Shown here piece by piece: positions 33,558-44,935 of a stretch of DNA of 64,000 nt. The position numbers were made by a program, and so were the translations under genes. The notes under the pieces were generated by a model. The model ran no database searches, was not told the origin of the DNA, and saw nothing but the letters and a program-made list of their open reading frames with translations. The first letter of the stretch is position 1; the number at the start of each line of letters is the position of its first letter. This DNA is from Linum tenue (taxonomy: Eukaryota > Streptophyta > Magnoliopsida > Malpighiales > Linaceae), in the NCBI GenBank assembly GCA_946122785.1, contig CAMGYJ010000006.1, positions 34,616,066 to 34,680,065 on the forward strand, written 5' to 3'.

Positions 33558-34976
33558 ATGGTTAGGCTGTTTTCTGTTCTTAAGTGTGGGGGTGTGATTA
33601 ACCTTTTCTTTGGCTCTTTTGGTTCCACTTTGGGTTTTTCTTTGACGAAACCCGACCTCAAGCACCCGTTCATCCGGGATTTGAAGAGGGGCCCCCACCA
33701 GGATCGTTGTAAGCACGTCCTGGCATGCTCGTTTGGGCAGCACCATTGCTGGTCCAGGCGGGAGTTTGAGAAGCTGCACTGCTACGAGCACTTCTCCGCC
33801 ATTGTCACCAACCGCCCGTGGCGCCGTCTGCTCTCCATCTGCGAGAAGATTTACCACGAGCCCGTGCTGGAGTTCTATACGAACTTCAAGCACGCATCCA
33901 CAGAGGATTGGGCAGATAGTGAAGCCGTCAAGTTCAGACTCGGCGGTGTACGTCGCTCCATGAGCTACCACGAGTTGGCCACCGCTCTGGACCTCGGCCT
34001 GGATGATGGTGAGGACTACGTCACCAAGCTCAACGATCTGGTGGGCGTGAACTTCAAGACGCTGTACACCCGCCTTGCTCAGCCAGGCCATCGTACCTTC
34101 GTGGTAGGGAAGACGAAGGCCAGCACCCTGCAGTTCGACAACCGCATTCTCCACCACTTGCTGGCGAAGTCCTAAACTCCAGCTGCGGACAGTGCCAGTG
34201 CCATCACCTGGAGAGCCATGTACTACATCCAGTCCATCGACCAGGGCGACCATCCTCTCCGCTTGGGTTCTGTGGTGGCCAGAACCTTTGAGAAGAGTGC
34301 TTCAAGAATTGAAGAGCCTCCACTGCACTCCCCTCATCACCCGCTTGGCCGCCTACTTCGGGATATAACTGCAGGGGTGCATAGAGCAGGGGAGCACCAG
34401 TGTCTTTGGCGAAGATACGATTCATCGCATGCACCTGCTGCGAGAGAACTGAGGCGTCAAGTGGATCGAGGGGTTTCTGGAACCTCAGATCCCAGCGGAG
34501 GACTAGCCCGAGGATCCTGAGGATGAGGCTGCTAATGATGTGGAGCCCGAGGATGTGGATGATGCTACCGCCCCCCGCCCCACCACCTTCGAGTATGGGG
34601 GTGGCAGCTCCGCTTTCCCCTGTCAGGACTACTTTACTCACCAGTTCGAGCAGCTGTGCCTCCAGAATCAGCAGCTCCTCGACCATCAGCTCCAGTTCCA
34701 GCAGTAGTATGCGGCTCATCAGGCCGAGTATCAGACTCGGATGGCTGCTTATGATGAGCGCCTGAACATGATGGAGACCCAGGAGGGGGTGACACTGGCT
34801 CACATCGAGCTAGAGAAGGCCCGATCTAGGCGCATGCAGGAGGTCCAGCAGCACCTGCTCCAGCTGCTACCGGGCGAGCAGCCAGTCTGGAGGACTCCCT
34901 GGGAGGACTCTCCACTTCCACCTCCACCGGCTGATGATGACGACGCTTTCATGAACGACATCGACCTGGCGACGAG
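33558..34976 (+). pseudogene. element B second ORF (Athila ORF1-like)
   Basis: An open frame 33558-34175 (205 codons) contains HEPVLEFYTNFKHAS, VKFRLGGVRRSMSYHELATA, LDLGLDDGEDYVTKLNDLVG and LGSVVARTFEKSA. The true start is probably downstream of the PPT-like motif at 33580. After a stop and frame changes (34173, about 34290, 34386, 34451 and 34507) it continues into an acidic, then Gln-rich and coiled-coil tail (FEYGGGSSAFPCQDYFTHQF, LLDHQLQFQQ, AHIELEKARSRRMQEVQQHL) ending at 34976. The family resembles Athila ORF1 and 'putative plant transposon protein'; biochemical role unknown. Confidence 0.6.
33580..33599 (+). other. PPT-like motif upstream of ORF2, element B
   Basis: TTAAGTGTGGGGGTGTGATT, at the position equivalent to 9280 in A and 43793-43807 in C. 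Confidence 0.5.
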
Positions 34977-35301
34977 TAGGCTGTACCCGTTGCCCCTCTG
35001 CCTGTGTTTTCATTTCAGACTTTTTTGTGTTTGCTCCATGTGTGTGCGGAGCTTGAACTTAGTTTGTCGTTTGTTTGTGTTTTTTTTTTTTTTGGATTGT
35101 CTATTTTGTGCCCATCTGGGCTAACTCTTATCCCTAAGGCACAATGTGCTAGTGTAATCTTGACGTTCCATTCATGCAGAACTGTCCCTCGTCCCATTTG
35201 TTTCCCGCTGACTGGTCCACTTCCAGTCCCCCGACAGTATTTCAATCCGGTAACATCGTTCCCCTTATCTCTCCCTTTGCTCCATTGAGGGCAATGTCGT
35301 G

Positions 35302-35322
35302 CTTAAGTGTGGGGGGGGGGGG
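35302..35322 (+). other. PPT-like motif downstream of ORF2, element B
   Basis: CTTAAGTGT followed by twelve G residues, preceded by CATTGAGGGCAATGTCGTG. It is homologous to 10690-10720 in A and 57479-57506 in E. Confidence 0.55.
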
Positions 35323-36017
35323 TGCTTTGTATCGGTTGAAATCTATATATGTGTGCTTGGAGCCTAGTCCGCTGTCCGAATCTTACGATTTGTATCGGTT
35401 GAAATCTATATATGTGTGCTTGTTCCATTCAGCCAAGTACTGCTGTTTGATCATATTGGCACTGTGTTTTGATTGGTGAATTGAATGGTTTTCGGATTAA
35501 TGCATGACAACTGGAATGTGACTAGGACAACCTATAATGATGATTGAGACGTGCAGTAGAATTGTGTAGGGGTTCGGTTTTTCAACTGTTTGCTTACCAA
35601 CTGTGACTTGGATTGATCACTTGTTCTTGACAGTCGTTTATGCATCTAGTTCAGGGAATCAGAATGAGAGATAGAGCATAAAGGTAGCCATGTGAGATTT
35701 GAGCCTGCTCATTTCTTTCTTGTGCGATAGATCCTTCTTCCATGATGTGTAGCATTCACGTTGTCATTAACTAAGGTGATGGAGGCATAGGATTAGCCCA
35801 CGACCAAATTGACTGTCCTGATGTGTCATATCCCCTAGTCAGCCCTTTAAGCCGTGTGTTATCCTTTCTTTCGGTCTACAATGGATAATCACTCTTTTGC
35901 ATCTTTTAGAAGGTTCCACAGAGTGGTTTTTACATGTTCTTTGCTGTTTTGCTAAATTTAATGTGAGGGTTGGAGGTAGTGCTTAAAAGTTGGGCATGTG
36001 TTTGATAAATGTGCAGA

Positions 36018-36096
36018 GGTGGTGGTTCTCTTCAGAAATGAAAGAAAAATGAAAGAAAAACAAAGAAAAAAATGAAAGCAAAAGAGAGCCACTACC
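36018..36096 (+). other. A-rich purine loop flanked by inverted arms, element B
   Basis: The arms GGTGGTGGTTCTCTT (36018-36032) and AAGAGAGCCACTACC (36082-36096) can pair around a loop of nearly pure A/G with AAAGAAAAA units. Element C has an A/G-rich tract beside AGAGAGTGGCCAC at the equivalent place (about 41640-41730, minus). Its role is unknown. Confidence 0.45.
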
Positions 36097-36130
36097 AAAA
36101 ATCTGAATAGTGCCCAGTAAGTAGTGTTTC

Positions 36131-36403
36131 TTAGCAGTCTGGCTTGGAAATGCTGTCATTTTTATAACCTCCTTCGCTCTTGCGCTCTAGAGAATTTGAG
36201 TAATGCAGAATGGCAGAAAGAAAGTAAGTGGTTGGATTGACTGAGACTGTGTGGGTTTGGAAAATGTGGAACCTTGTGCTATGAATACTTCCACCACCTA
36301 AAAGGCCTTTTCCCCATGTCCAAGACCCTAGCCAGTAATTTGAACATGTGTCTAAGACCTCCAGATTAGTTAGTGGTGACACCCCATATGTGAACTCTAG
36401 CAT
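36131..36403 (-). CDS. antisense 90-codon ORF in element B
   Basis: ATG at 36403, stop at 36131, reading against the element: MLEFTYGVSPLTNLEVLD, then WLGSWTWGKGLLGGGSIHST. Element E carries the same frame, same length and no indels at 56523-56795, and C retains part (around 41250). No family is recognised. It lies about 0.5 kb before the 3' LTR. It may be an antisense accessory gene, or a by-product of a conserved sense-strand RNA region. Confidence 0.4.
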   Translation of the reverse strand: MLEFTYGVSPLTNLEVLDTCSNYWLGSWTWGKGLLGGGSIHSTRFHIFQTHTVSVNPTTYFLSAILHYSNSLERKSEGGYKNDSISKPDC

Positions 36404-36861
36404 TTAGAGGCTACCGTCATGGTGAAGATATGTTAGGAATTGAGATAATAAGCATGCGCATTTTTCGCATCATATTGTCCTGACCCCACTTGTCGAGAGT
36501 GAGCGACTCATTTTCTCATATTCTCTATACTTTTGTACCCCGGTGAGGACCTAGATTGCTCGGTCTCTATTCTGATATCTTGAGTTTTGTGAATGAGGTG
36601 ACTGTCTTGAGTAAGTGGTTAAGTCAAGTCTAGGTTGGTTGGTGAACAGAAGGGAGACTCTTCCTTTACTCAATTTTGCTGCACTCAAATGTCCTCTGTG
36701 GTGGTTGTCCAAGTTGCTATTGAAGTTGTTCATGTGTTGATGTTGAAAGCCAGTATGATTCTCGTGTTCTATGCCTTTATGATTTGTCCCCAATGTTGGT
36801 ATGATTGAAAATGTGAGCTTACCTTGTGTCTGACTTGGTTTGCTTGGGGACAAGCAAACGG

Positions 36862-38231
36862 TTAAGTGTGGGGGAGTTTGATAGACCGTTAATTTCACAT
36901 GTTTTTACCCCAATTCTTGAGCCGTTTGAGATGTTGATTCTCGTATTTTAGGCCGATTTCACGCTAGGTTGTTCTTGTTTGTGATATTTCAGGTCCTAGT
37001 ACGTGAATGAAGGTTTGGGAGCGAGTTCGGGGTCGATTGGACGAAGATCGAACGTGTGGCGAGTCGCTGAGGAGCCCACACGGGCACTCATAAAACCCAC
37101 ACGGCCGTGCAAGGAACCAATGTGGCCGTGTGGGATTTAGCGAGGCTTCACACGGGCACACTGGAAATTCCACACGGCCGTGCGCCCTTGCCCGTGTAGG
37201 TAGCCTGAAGTCCATTTATTCGAAATGCCGCGTTTTGGCATTCACACGGGCAGCTGGGTAAGCCACACGGCCGTGTGGCCTGCCCGTGTGATCGGGAAAA
37301 GCTGGGTTTTAACCCAATTTCGAGCCAAAGGAGAGGGAATCGACTTTTTGGAGCAAAAACAGAGCCCTAGAGAGAGAAAGTGCGAAGAACTCATCCTAAG
37401 AGTGGTTTTGGAGCTGGGTTTCATCAAATCAAGCTTGGAGATCATCATAGGAGTGAAAATTATCATCCAGAGCAGATTCTTCCTATTATTATGAGTATGA
37501 CTGCTTTGTATTCTGTTTTCCCCTCTCTCTCTATGGAGTAGAACTTTCTCTCACTTGGGTATGAAGAACCCTAGTTCCATGTGTTAGGGATCTTAATTGT
37601 AATGACACTGGGATTGTTATACTGTTTGATTATAATCGAATGATGCATGATTCATTGAATTAATTGAAGTCTGATCAGCTTTTCTTGATTTTTGCTGCAA
37701 CCTGAGATAGATAGAATCTGATTAGGTTGTTAGAGCTTCATCATTCGGTAGTAGTGGATTGGTTATACGAGAGTTAGTCAATCTACTGTTTTGTACTGGA
37801 ATCCAATTCCAGTAGTGGAGTTATGTGTTCATAGCCTCAGCTTTCTATTCCGGTGAAGACTAGTCGTCTGCCGGGTAGTTTGACTGAGAGGGCTTGGTCA
37901 GCTTAAGAGATTCCAAGCTATTGTCGGATCTTCCGCAGTTTAATCAACAGTAAATCAACCGAGGGTAATTACAATTGAGACCTAACTAAGGAGCTAGGGG
38001 GGCTCATTCCCGAGTGACTCTTCCTTTGATTCAGAAAACCGAACCATTTCCTGCTTTCTTACTGCTTTTAGTTAAAACAATAATCACTCGACTTAGTTTT
38101 CTAGATAATAGATAATCACGGAGTAGGCAGTAGATCTAGACCCCGGGTTGACATTAGAACTTGCTACTTTACTACATTCCCGGACTGCGATTACACTTGG
38201 TCGCAGTTTGGTGTTGTGTTTTAGCGTGTCA
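36862..38231 (+). repeat. element B 3' polypurine tract and 3' LTR
   Basis: TTAAGTGTGGGGGAGTT (36862-36878) is the polypurine tract. The LTR runs from TGATAGACCG (36879) to GTGTCA (38231). Palindromes lie at about 37076-37290 as in the 5' copy. Few differences separate the two LTRs. Confidence 0.9.
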
Positions 38232-39012
38232 CCATGCTAGGAGAAGGGAAAACATAAGAGATAAGAAGGAGAACCATCATGGAGATTCTAGCCTTACTCC
38301 TTGTGTTGAAGAGATCCTCCTTTGGGGAAGGAATTCCCAAAACCTTGCTTGAAGATGAAACCTTAGCTTCTTCTCTTCTTTGGTTCGTCACTTTCTCGCT
38401 CTAGAAATTTGAAGAAGAAGAAGAAGAAGTTTCTCACACAAGGTCCCACCCTCTTTTCCTTCAGATCAAACCCCTTTTTATACCCAGGTCAGGCTCACAT
38501 CACGGTCCCAGTTCACGGCCGTGAACTCAAGGCGTGGATCGTGATCCCAGGCTCAAACACGTCGTCTCAATAATCCCGTTCATGATCTGTGGCTTGGGTT
38601 CACAGTCTTACGACCGTGAACTGGCTTGAGTCCAGTAAAAGAAAAAATGTCCCTGGACGCCTGGCTATTCACGGCTTGCGGCTCCTGTTCACGGTCTCCA
38701 TGACCGTGAACTAACTGCTTCCATTGTGATCTGCTACTGCCTCCTTCCTTTGACCCGATTTTTCGCCTTTTTGTCCAACTTACGACTCCGGTGTTGTTCC
38801 ACCTTCTATAGACTGAAATGCACAAAATCGAGACAAAACCAAGGTAAAACCAAACCTCTCGGAGTTAAAATGCCTCAAACGACTAAGGAAACCGAGAGTA
38901 AAAAGTGTACAATTGAGCCCGAATCACTCTCCTACACTTAGATGTTTGCTTGTCCCCAAGCAAACCATTTTCAACCAAGGTGATATCTCAACCTAACAAA
39001 ATAACTTCGCGG

Positions 39013-39555
39013 GCTCGAGTTCCACCGACGTCAGATTTCGAACACTAACCATATTTTTGTTGAATTGGCTCATTCTTTCATTTTTATTGGATAAAATACC
39101 CCGAAACATCACTCAAAACCAAATCCAAGCATAAAATCGGGAATTCAAGTGAACTTGGCACAATTTAGGTCATTTTAGGATGTAAAAGTGTAGGTGAATA
39201 TATGTATAATTCATGTGTTATCAACGACGCAGAAAGAAACATTCTTACTCATCCATTTGTTCTTGGAGAGAAGGACTTGTGTACGTATAATCTAGAAATC
39301 TCGGCGCCACGCATGGGTTTTCGCGTTCAAGGTACAAAACCTGCCACAAGCTTTCCCAAAAGACCATATGCACAATTGAAGAAACGTTGGTAATGAAAAA
39401 CACGGACATAGATGGATGATTACATAAGAACCACACACAATTTAATAACTCCACCGTTCTTCCGAATGCTCTCAGTCTCAGACGTACTACCTTCCACTCT
39501 TTAGATTGACTAGGATCAAGGATGTGGACTTCTTGCTCCTTGATGAAAATGATAG
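39013..39555 (-). pseudogene. downstream part of a Ulp1/C48-like peptidase gene
   Basis: On the minus strand the exon interrupted by element C continues at 39555 with AIIFIKEQEVHILDPSQSKE then WKVVRLRLR. The ILD aspartate fits the second catalytic residue of the C48 fold. Further down no clear Gln or Cys active-site block was found, so the 3' exons are missing, intron-separated or decayed. Element D's truncated end abuts at 39012. Confidence 0.45.
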
Positions 39556-40779
39556 TGACTCGTCCCGAATACCACAATAAAACTCCCAAATAAGGCCCAA
39601 GTATAAACCTTAACTAGGTGCAGTATAGGGCAAGTATGTTTAAATATCGACCCGAGCCGGCTCATGTACCCCTACTTCAATTGTTTGTAATATTACCTCG
39701 CGGTTGATTTATGGTGAAAACAACGATATATAGCTAAAGCATTTGCAAAGTCAAATGGATTTGACACTAATTAAGAAGGCTTCACTCGGGTGTTGCTCCC
39801 CATAGCTAATAATTACGACTTGTTGGATCGAATGATTGTGTGTGGTGAGGAGGTTGTAAACCGTAGGGAAGTGCAACAAGTAGCCAAGCGCCACTCTCTC
39901 GGTCTCTAGGTCGAGGGCAGGGAATTTGATCCAAGCCACCAACGTGACTCTCTCGACCTATTGACTAAGGGTTGGTTAGACTCCACCCTCTAATCGGAGT
40001 TCGGATGGTCACCCACAACCAAACCCTAGGTGCTAATACGAAATAAGAGTTTTTCCCTGCATTAACCTAGATAGGAGACGATGAATTTCCTAAGAAAACC
40101 TAGAATTCAAGCCTCTTTTAAAGAAAGGAATGTGGGTTTTCTCTCTACCTAAGTTAGAATGGAAATTAGATTGATAGACTTTCACAGAACACAATCATTC
40201 ATGGTTAGACTTCCCAAATCCTTGCTTGAAGATGAAACCCTACCTTCTCCTTTCTTTGCTTCGTCACTTTGTCACTCTAGAAACTTGGAGAAGAAGAAGT
40301 TTCTCACACTAGGTATCTCTTCTCTTTCCCTTAAGCTCAACCTCCTTTATATACATAGATCGTGCTCAGATCACGATCTGAGTTCACGGCTGTGAACTGA
40401 AAGCCCGGACCGTGATCTCAAGTTGAAACATGCCGCATCACTGAGTCCAGTTCACGGGCAATGGCCTGAGTTCACGGTCTTACGACCATGAACTGACTTG
40501 TGTCTAGTGAAAGCGATTTATTCTTTGGATGCCTGGTTGTTCATGGTCTTAGTGACCATGAACACACAACCCAAACCGTGATCTGGTGCTGCTTCCACCC
40601 TTTGACTTAATTTTTCGCCCTTTCGTCCAACTTTAGAGTCCGGGTTGGTTCCACCTACCAAAGTCTAAAAAACACCAAAACAAGGCAAACATCGGCGTAA
40701 AACCAAACCTCTCGGAGTAAAAATGCTTCAAATGACTAAGCAAATCGGGGGTAAATAGTGTACAAATGATTCTGAATCA
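39556..40779 (-). repeat. element C 3' LTR with palindromes and TATA box
   Basis: In minus orientation palindromic GTTCACGG/CCGTGAAC motifs span about 40600-40380. The TATA box TATATAAAGGAGG (plus 40341-40353) follows directly. The same layout occurs in the 5' LTR (palindromes 47570-47800), where the TATA box has decayed to TATGTAAAGGAGG. The LTR is shorter than the 5' copy through internal deletions. Confidence 0.85.
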
Positions 40780-42478
40780 CTCCCCCACACTTAGAAGTTT
40801 GCTTGTCCCTAAGCAAACCCTTTTTCAACCTAGGTGATATCTCAACCTAACAAGATAACTTGGGGACAAATCAAAAGGCACAAAGCGGAATCTCAATGAC
40901 TATTTGGCATCAGCACATGAACCACCTCAAATGTTACCGACATCCACCACAAACGACATTCGATTGCATAAAGAATGGGTAATTGAAAAGTTCTCACCCT
41001 GTTCACAAATCAATGCAAGTCTCGACCAAACTACTCACCAAACACAACTAACCATGCATAGAAGTCAAGTCCAAGGAACAAACAACAGGACAACATAGGT
41101 CCTCACCGGGGTAAGATATGAAAATGCAAAACAAGAATGAATCACTCACTCTCGACCAGTGGGGTCAGGACCTTTTTGGTGCAAAAGATTTGGAAAATCA
41201 TCAACACTCAGACCTATCGTCTCTCCACCACGGTGGAAACCTCTTAATGTTAGAGTTCACGGGTCGATTGTCATCACTAGCTTGTTCGGAAGTCTTAGGC
41301 ACAGGTTCAAATGATTGGCAATTTTCTTGGACATAGAGATATGGCTTTTTGGGTGGTGGCTAACATGGCATGAGGTCCTACATCTTCAACCTAAAACCCA
41401 AGGTTCTACGGTCTCGACTAAGAATCTTTCCTACCAACAAAAGCCACTAGCATCAGCCAAAAACCACACTTCCCTCCTTCTAAACCACTACCAATCAAGA
41501 ACTACATTCAAGCACACTTCTTCGACCTATCTTGCTATTCAAATTTCAAACCTAGTAGTGAAGGAGGTCATCAAACAATTTAGGTGTTTCAATGGCTTGG
41601 GTGCCAAGAAACCCTTTCTAGAGCATACACTTAGACTCTTGTGGCCACTCTCTTCTTTTATTTACCCGTTTTATTACCTCTTTTTCATTTTTTTTTCTTT
41701 TTCTCTTTTTTTTCCGAGGGGGTACTAGAGAGCTAAACAAATGCCACTTCGTTTATTTAACAGGCAAGGCCCTCCATTTTAGAACTTTCCTCCAACACTA
41801 CCTTCTCATTTCTAGCTAGAACCATGCAAAACCACCTATGTAGAACCTCAATGGAGCACAAAAGCGAGAACTCCGAGACACAAGGATGACTCACACTTTG
41901 ACACGAAGAAAGGATGGGTGGGGGGTGTTCTTTCAATCACCATTAAGCTCATCAAGCACGAAGCTCCTAGCATTAGAACGACCCCCAAAGTCACACGACT
42001 CAAAGGGTTTGAGTAGGGGATAAATGTTTTAAGGATAATCAGCTTTTGGGCATGAACTAATCCTAAGCCTCCATCATACTCACTAGTGATAACGGTGAAT
42101 GTTACACACCATGGCGAGAGGGATCTATCACACATGAAAAAGACAATTGGCACAAAACTCACATGGCTACCTAGGCGCCCAGTCATCTATTCCAATTTCA
42201 AATGCATGGAAATTGTAATCAAGAAGTAACCAAGTCAAGAAATCCATTCATTTAAGCACACATGAGAACTAAGCTTTTAACCATAATGCATTCTCAGTCA
42301 TCATAATAGGATGCACTCGATTACATGCAACAATTCAAGATCGATGCCAAATAAGCACGAGATTCACCCACCAACCGACCATTTTGATGCATTGCTTGGA
42401 GCCCTCAAAATTTTCAAATTTGAGCATACATCAAGGCTCCAAGCATTCACTCACACACTCGCATAATAATAAACTACC

Positions 42479-42500
42479 CCCCCCCCCCCCCCCCCGCGGG
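42479..42500 (-). other. poly-G tract downstream of ORF2, element C
   Basis: A run of C on the plus strand (G on the element strand), placed where A, B and E have the PPT-like motif after ORF2. The flanking CATTGAGGG context is not preserved here. Confidence 0.4.
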
Positions 42501-42699
42501 GCAGGATGTTTGAGATTCAAAGGAAAAACAACAAAACACAAACACACACACATTCTCGTTCGAGGCGAGATTATTACACATAACAAAGTTTCAAAACACA
42601 ATGCAAAATAAAGAGCTCACAAAGTACTAGTTAACACACTAATTAAGGGGAAAATAAAAATAAAAAGATTTCAGAGTTTGCAAGTGGAGAAGTGGGGCA

Positions 42700-43722
42700 A
42701 AAGAAATCGGCTCTGCCACATGTCTCCCTCGACGACTACCTCATCGTGTGCAAGCGGTTTGGTAGAGCCGAGCAGTGACTCCCACATAATGTGCCTCGAG
42801 GCGATCCACTCACTCCCTCGAGGTGGGGTATGGAGGTAGAGGGTCCGTCCATGGATGATGATGATGATGATGCACTGGTGCAGGGTCGACCTGGGGTCGT
42901 AGAGCTGCCGAGGGTCGGAGACCATGGAGGAACTCAATCCCTCTCTCCCCATGAAGCACCAACTTCATGTTCTATAGGGCTTCCACCAGACACTGCTATG
43001 TCCGGTCGATGATAGAACACCGGGCCACATCAAACCTGAAGTGCATCGTGTCCACTCGGTCCCGACCCTGGCATCGGGCAAAGGTGGTAGCAACCACGAC
43101 TCCCAGGTGGAGCGGATCTACCGGCCGGTTTAGGGAATGGATGGCTATCACCCCTCTATTCGTGATCAAGTGCCTTGCCAGCAGGTTGGGGATGATGGAC
43201 TTCGTCAGGAGGGTGTGCAGGATCCTCCAAGGCATCTTGAGCTTCATGACGTTGTGCTGGAGCCCTTAAACTCGTCCTCATGATGCTCGGGGTGGCTGAT
43301 GGCTTGGAAGGCTGCCTGGTAGTGGAATTCGGCAGTGTACTGCCTCTCTGTCATCATCATGTGGGTGGGGTCGAGCCCCACGGCCTGAGCAAAGCCATCT
43401 TATGTCAGCACCCTCAGCTGACCTCCCAGCATGAACTCCACATAGGGTCTACTTCTCTTACTACCCGGAATGACGTGGGAGAAAGTGGAGTAGAAATCCA
43501 CATAGAGCTCTCGATAAATGAGCTCGTCCAGTGCCAACAGCTGCCTCCACTGGGGTGATTGAGGACCCCTGACATCGCTGCCCGACATCTGAACATGTTG
43601 AACATGTCCAGATCGAGCATCCAATGAGGTACAACCTCACTGTATCTCCACTGGCCAAAATTGGCCCCATACTTCGCGTGGTTCACCAAGTAGCTGATGA
43701 TCTCGTGCTCCGTGTCAACCAT
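42700..43722 (-). pseudogene. element C second ORF (Athila ORF1-like), frameshifted
   Basis: Starts at ATG 43722, one base after the predicted splice acceptor, reading MVDTEHEIISYLVNHAKYGA and FGQWRYSEVVPHWMLDLDMF. It shifts frame near 43590 to ELYVDFYSTFSHVIPGSKRS and VEFMLGGQLRVLT. Later stops and shifts are followed by NLLARHLITNRGVIAIHSLN and LGVVVATTFARC, which align with the end block of the A and B copies. Fragment F has the same DFYSTFSHVIPGSKRS text. Function unknown. Confidence 0.6.
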
Positions 43723-43723
43723 C

Positions 43724-44219
43724 CTGCAAAGCATTCAAACATACACCATACGTCGAAATAATTGTCAATTTCATATCAAGTGAAGAAAAGAATCCCCCCA
43801 CACTTAGGCTTCCACTACGGTCCTATGCCTTGAAGGCTTTTCACGAGACCGACTTTTGGACAATTAAGCTTGAATGCACAAAAATCTCAACAAGGCATGG
43901 CTCTAGGTGCTTGATGGATTATCAAAAAACAAAATCAAACCTAAACCCTGCTCCCATGGCTTCCAACCATCAATCAAAATCACTAATTCACATTATTGCA
44001 CTTGGCGGGCAATTTTCACATTCAACCACAAATTGTGCCCAAATTCATGCCCACCAAGGCTCAATTAAGCTCATGCATCATCAAACATCATTCATTCACA
44101 TTAATTGGCTAATCCCTCGCTCTAATTTCTACATTCAAGCATCAATTCAAAAAAATGACCTCACTTCACACACTAATCCGATTCTCCAACAAATGATAAG
44201 AAAAAAGTTGAAAACAAAC
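43724..44219 (-). other. predicted intron before ORF2, element C
   Basis: Minus-strand donor CTCCAG|GTTTGT (G at 44219) and acceptor GCTTTGCAG|GATGG (AG at 43725-43724), 496 bases. Both sites match those in element A. The PPT-like AAGTGTGGGGGGATT at 43807-43793 lies inside it. Confidence 0.5.
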
Positions 44220-44514
44220 CTGGAGACTCAAGTAGGGTCGAGGTGAAAGTAAGGAGAGGGAGAGGGGGCCGAAAAACATACTTAAAATTTGCCGGAGAGG
44301 GATCACCGGAGCCTCGCTGGAGAAAAAACACTGAGCCCAAATCTCGCCAAAAGGTGCACCTAAGTGAGGGAAGAGTGGGTCTGTAATTTGTTTTGGGTTT
44401 GAGTTGCCGGAGGTCGCCGGAATCGACAAAAATTGAAGGAAAATCGCAGTTTCCGGTGAGATTTGAAAAATTACGGCGAAAGGGGCGGTTGTGAAGTGAA
44501 TTGAGCCGTTCACA

Positions 44515-44700
44515 CCCTTTTATAGGTAGAACCCTCATTTAACGGATGGAGGAGCCAGTTAACAGTCATTAAGACTGTGAAAATAAATCCTTGCCCATGA
44601 GTTTTAAAAACAGGGGGAGCACCCTCAGTTCATGGATGGAGGCACCACTTCACGGTCGCTTAGACCGTGAACAGATAGCACAACCCGTGAAGTGAGTAAA
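44515..44700 (-). promoter_or_regulatory. internal promoter, element C: palindromes plus TATA
   Basis: Palindromic CACGGTC-gctta-GACCGTG units lie at about 44550-44695. TATAAAAGGG on the minus strand is at 44524-44515, followed by a leader rich in CCGGCGA-like words and the conserved donor. Same order as element A. Confidence 0.5.
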
Positions 44701-44879
44701 AAACAGGGCACTCCCAAAAATCTTTGACTCAATCTACTCAATCGTGCCCCTAATTTGATCACACCACATCCCAAAACACAAAAACACAGAGACTTGGCTC
44801 GGTGATACCCAAATCTAACACTTGAACTCTTCACACACACAAAAACAGAAAAATAAGGAAAAGAAAACAAATCGTCATT

Positions 44880-44900
44880 GGGTTGCCTCCCAACAAACGC
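44880..44900 (-). other. conserved post-gag hairpin, element C copy
   Basis: Minus strand GCGTTTGTTGGGAGGCAACC, just after the end of the gag-protease frame (44936). Confidence 0.6.
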
Positions 44901-44935
44901 TAGTTTAACGTTACTATCTCAACGTTGCGAATCTT

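Larger units (their letters stand above)
28047..38231 (+). mobile_element. element B: complete non-autonomous Athila-like element, 10.2 kb
   Basis: LTRs at 28047-29398 and 36879-38231 (1352 and 1353 bases, near identical). The target duplication is CCATG at 28042-28046 and 38232-38236. It contains a tRNA-Asp primer site, gag-protease, hairpin, palindrome array, TATA box, second ORF, three PPT-like tracts, an A-rich foldback and a conserved antisense frame. There is no RT, RNase H or integrase core. It inserted into the LTR of element D. Similar LTRs suggest a recent insertion, yet the ORFs have several stops, so the transcript was probably mobilised in trans. Confidence 0.9.
27338..39012 (-). 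mobile_element. element D: 3' LTR remnant, split by element B
   Basis: The LTR lies in two parts, 27338-28046 and 38232-38926 (together about 1.4 kb), interrupted by B. It starts TGAATCATCCCG and ends GAATCA, matching element C's LTRs (TGACTCGTCCCG...AATCA). To its right are a polypurine tract (minus CTAAGTGTAGGAGAG, 38927-38941) and about 70 bases of C-like interior to 39012, after which it is truncated. The LTR has TATAAAAAGGGG (minus, 38471-38482) next to TTCACGGCCGTGAAC palindromes. This is the 3' end of a minus-strand family III copy. Confidence 0.75.

Noticed and set aside
33558..33640. Annotated start of B's second ORF at the first in-frame codon
   Set aside because: This stretch includes the PPT-like motif and no conserved protein blocks; by analogy with A and C the true start lies after an intron.
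33483..34253. Minus-strand frame of 256 codons opposite B's second ORF
   Set aside because: It mirrors the GC-rich plus-strand ORF that has family-wide similarity; no independent motif, and not preserved in A or C.
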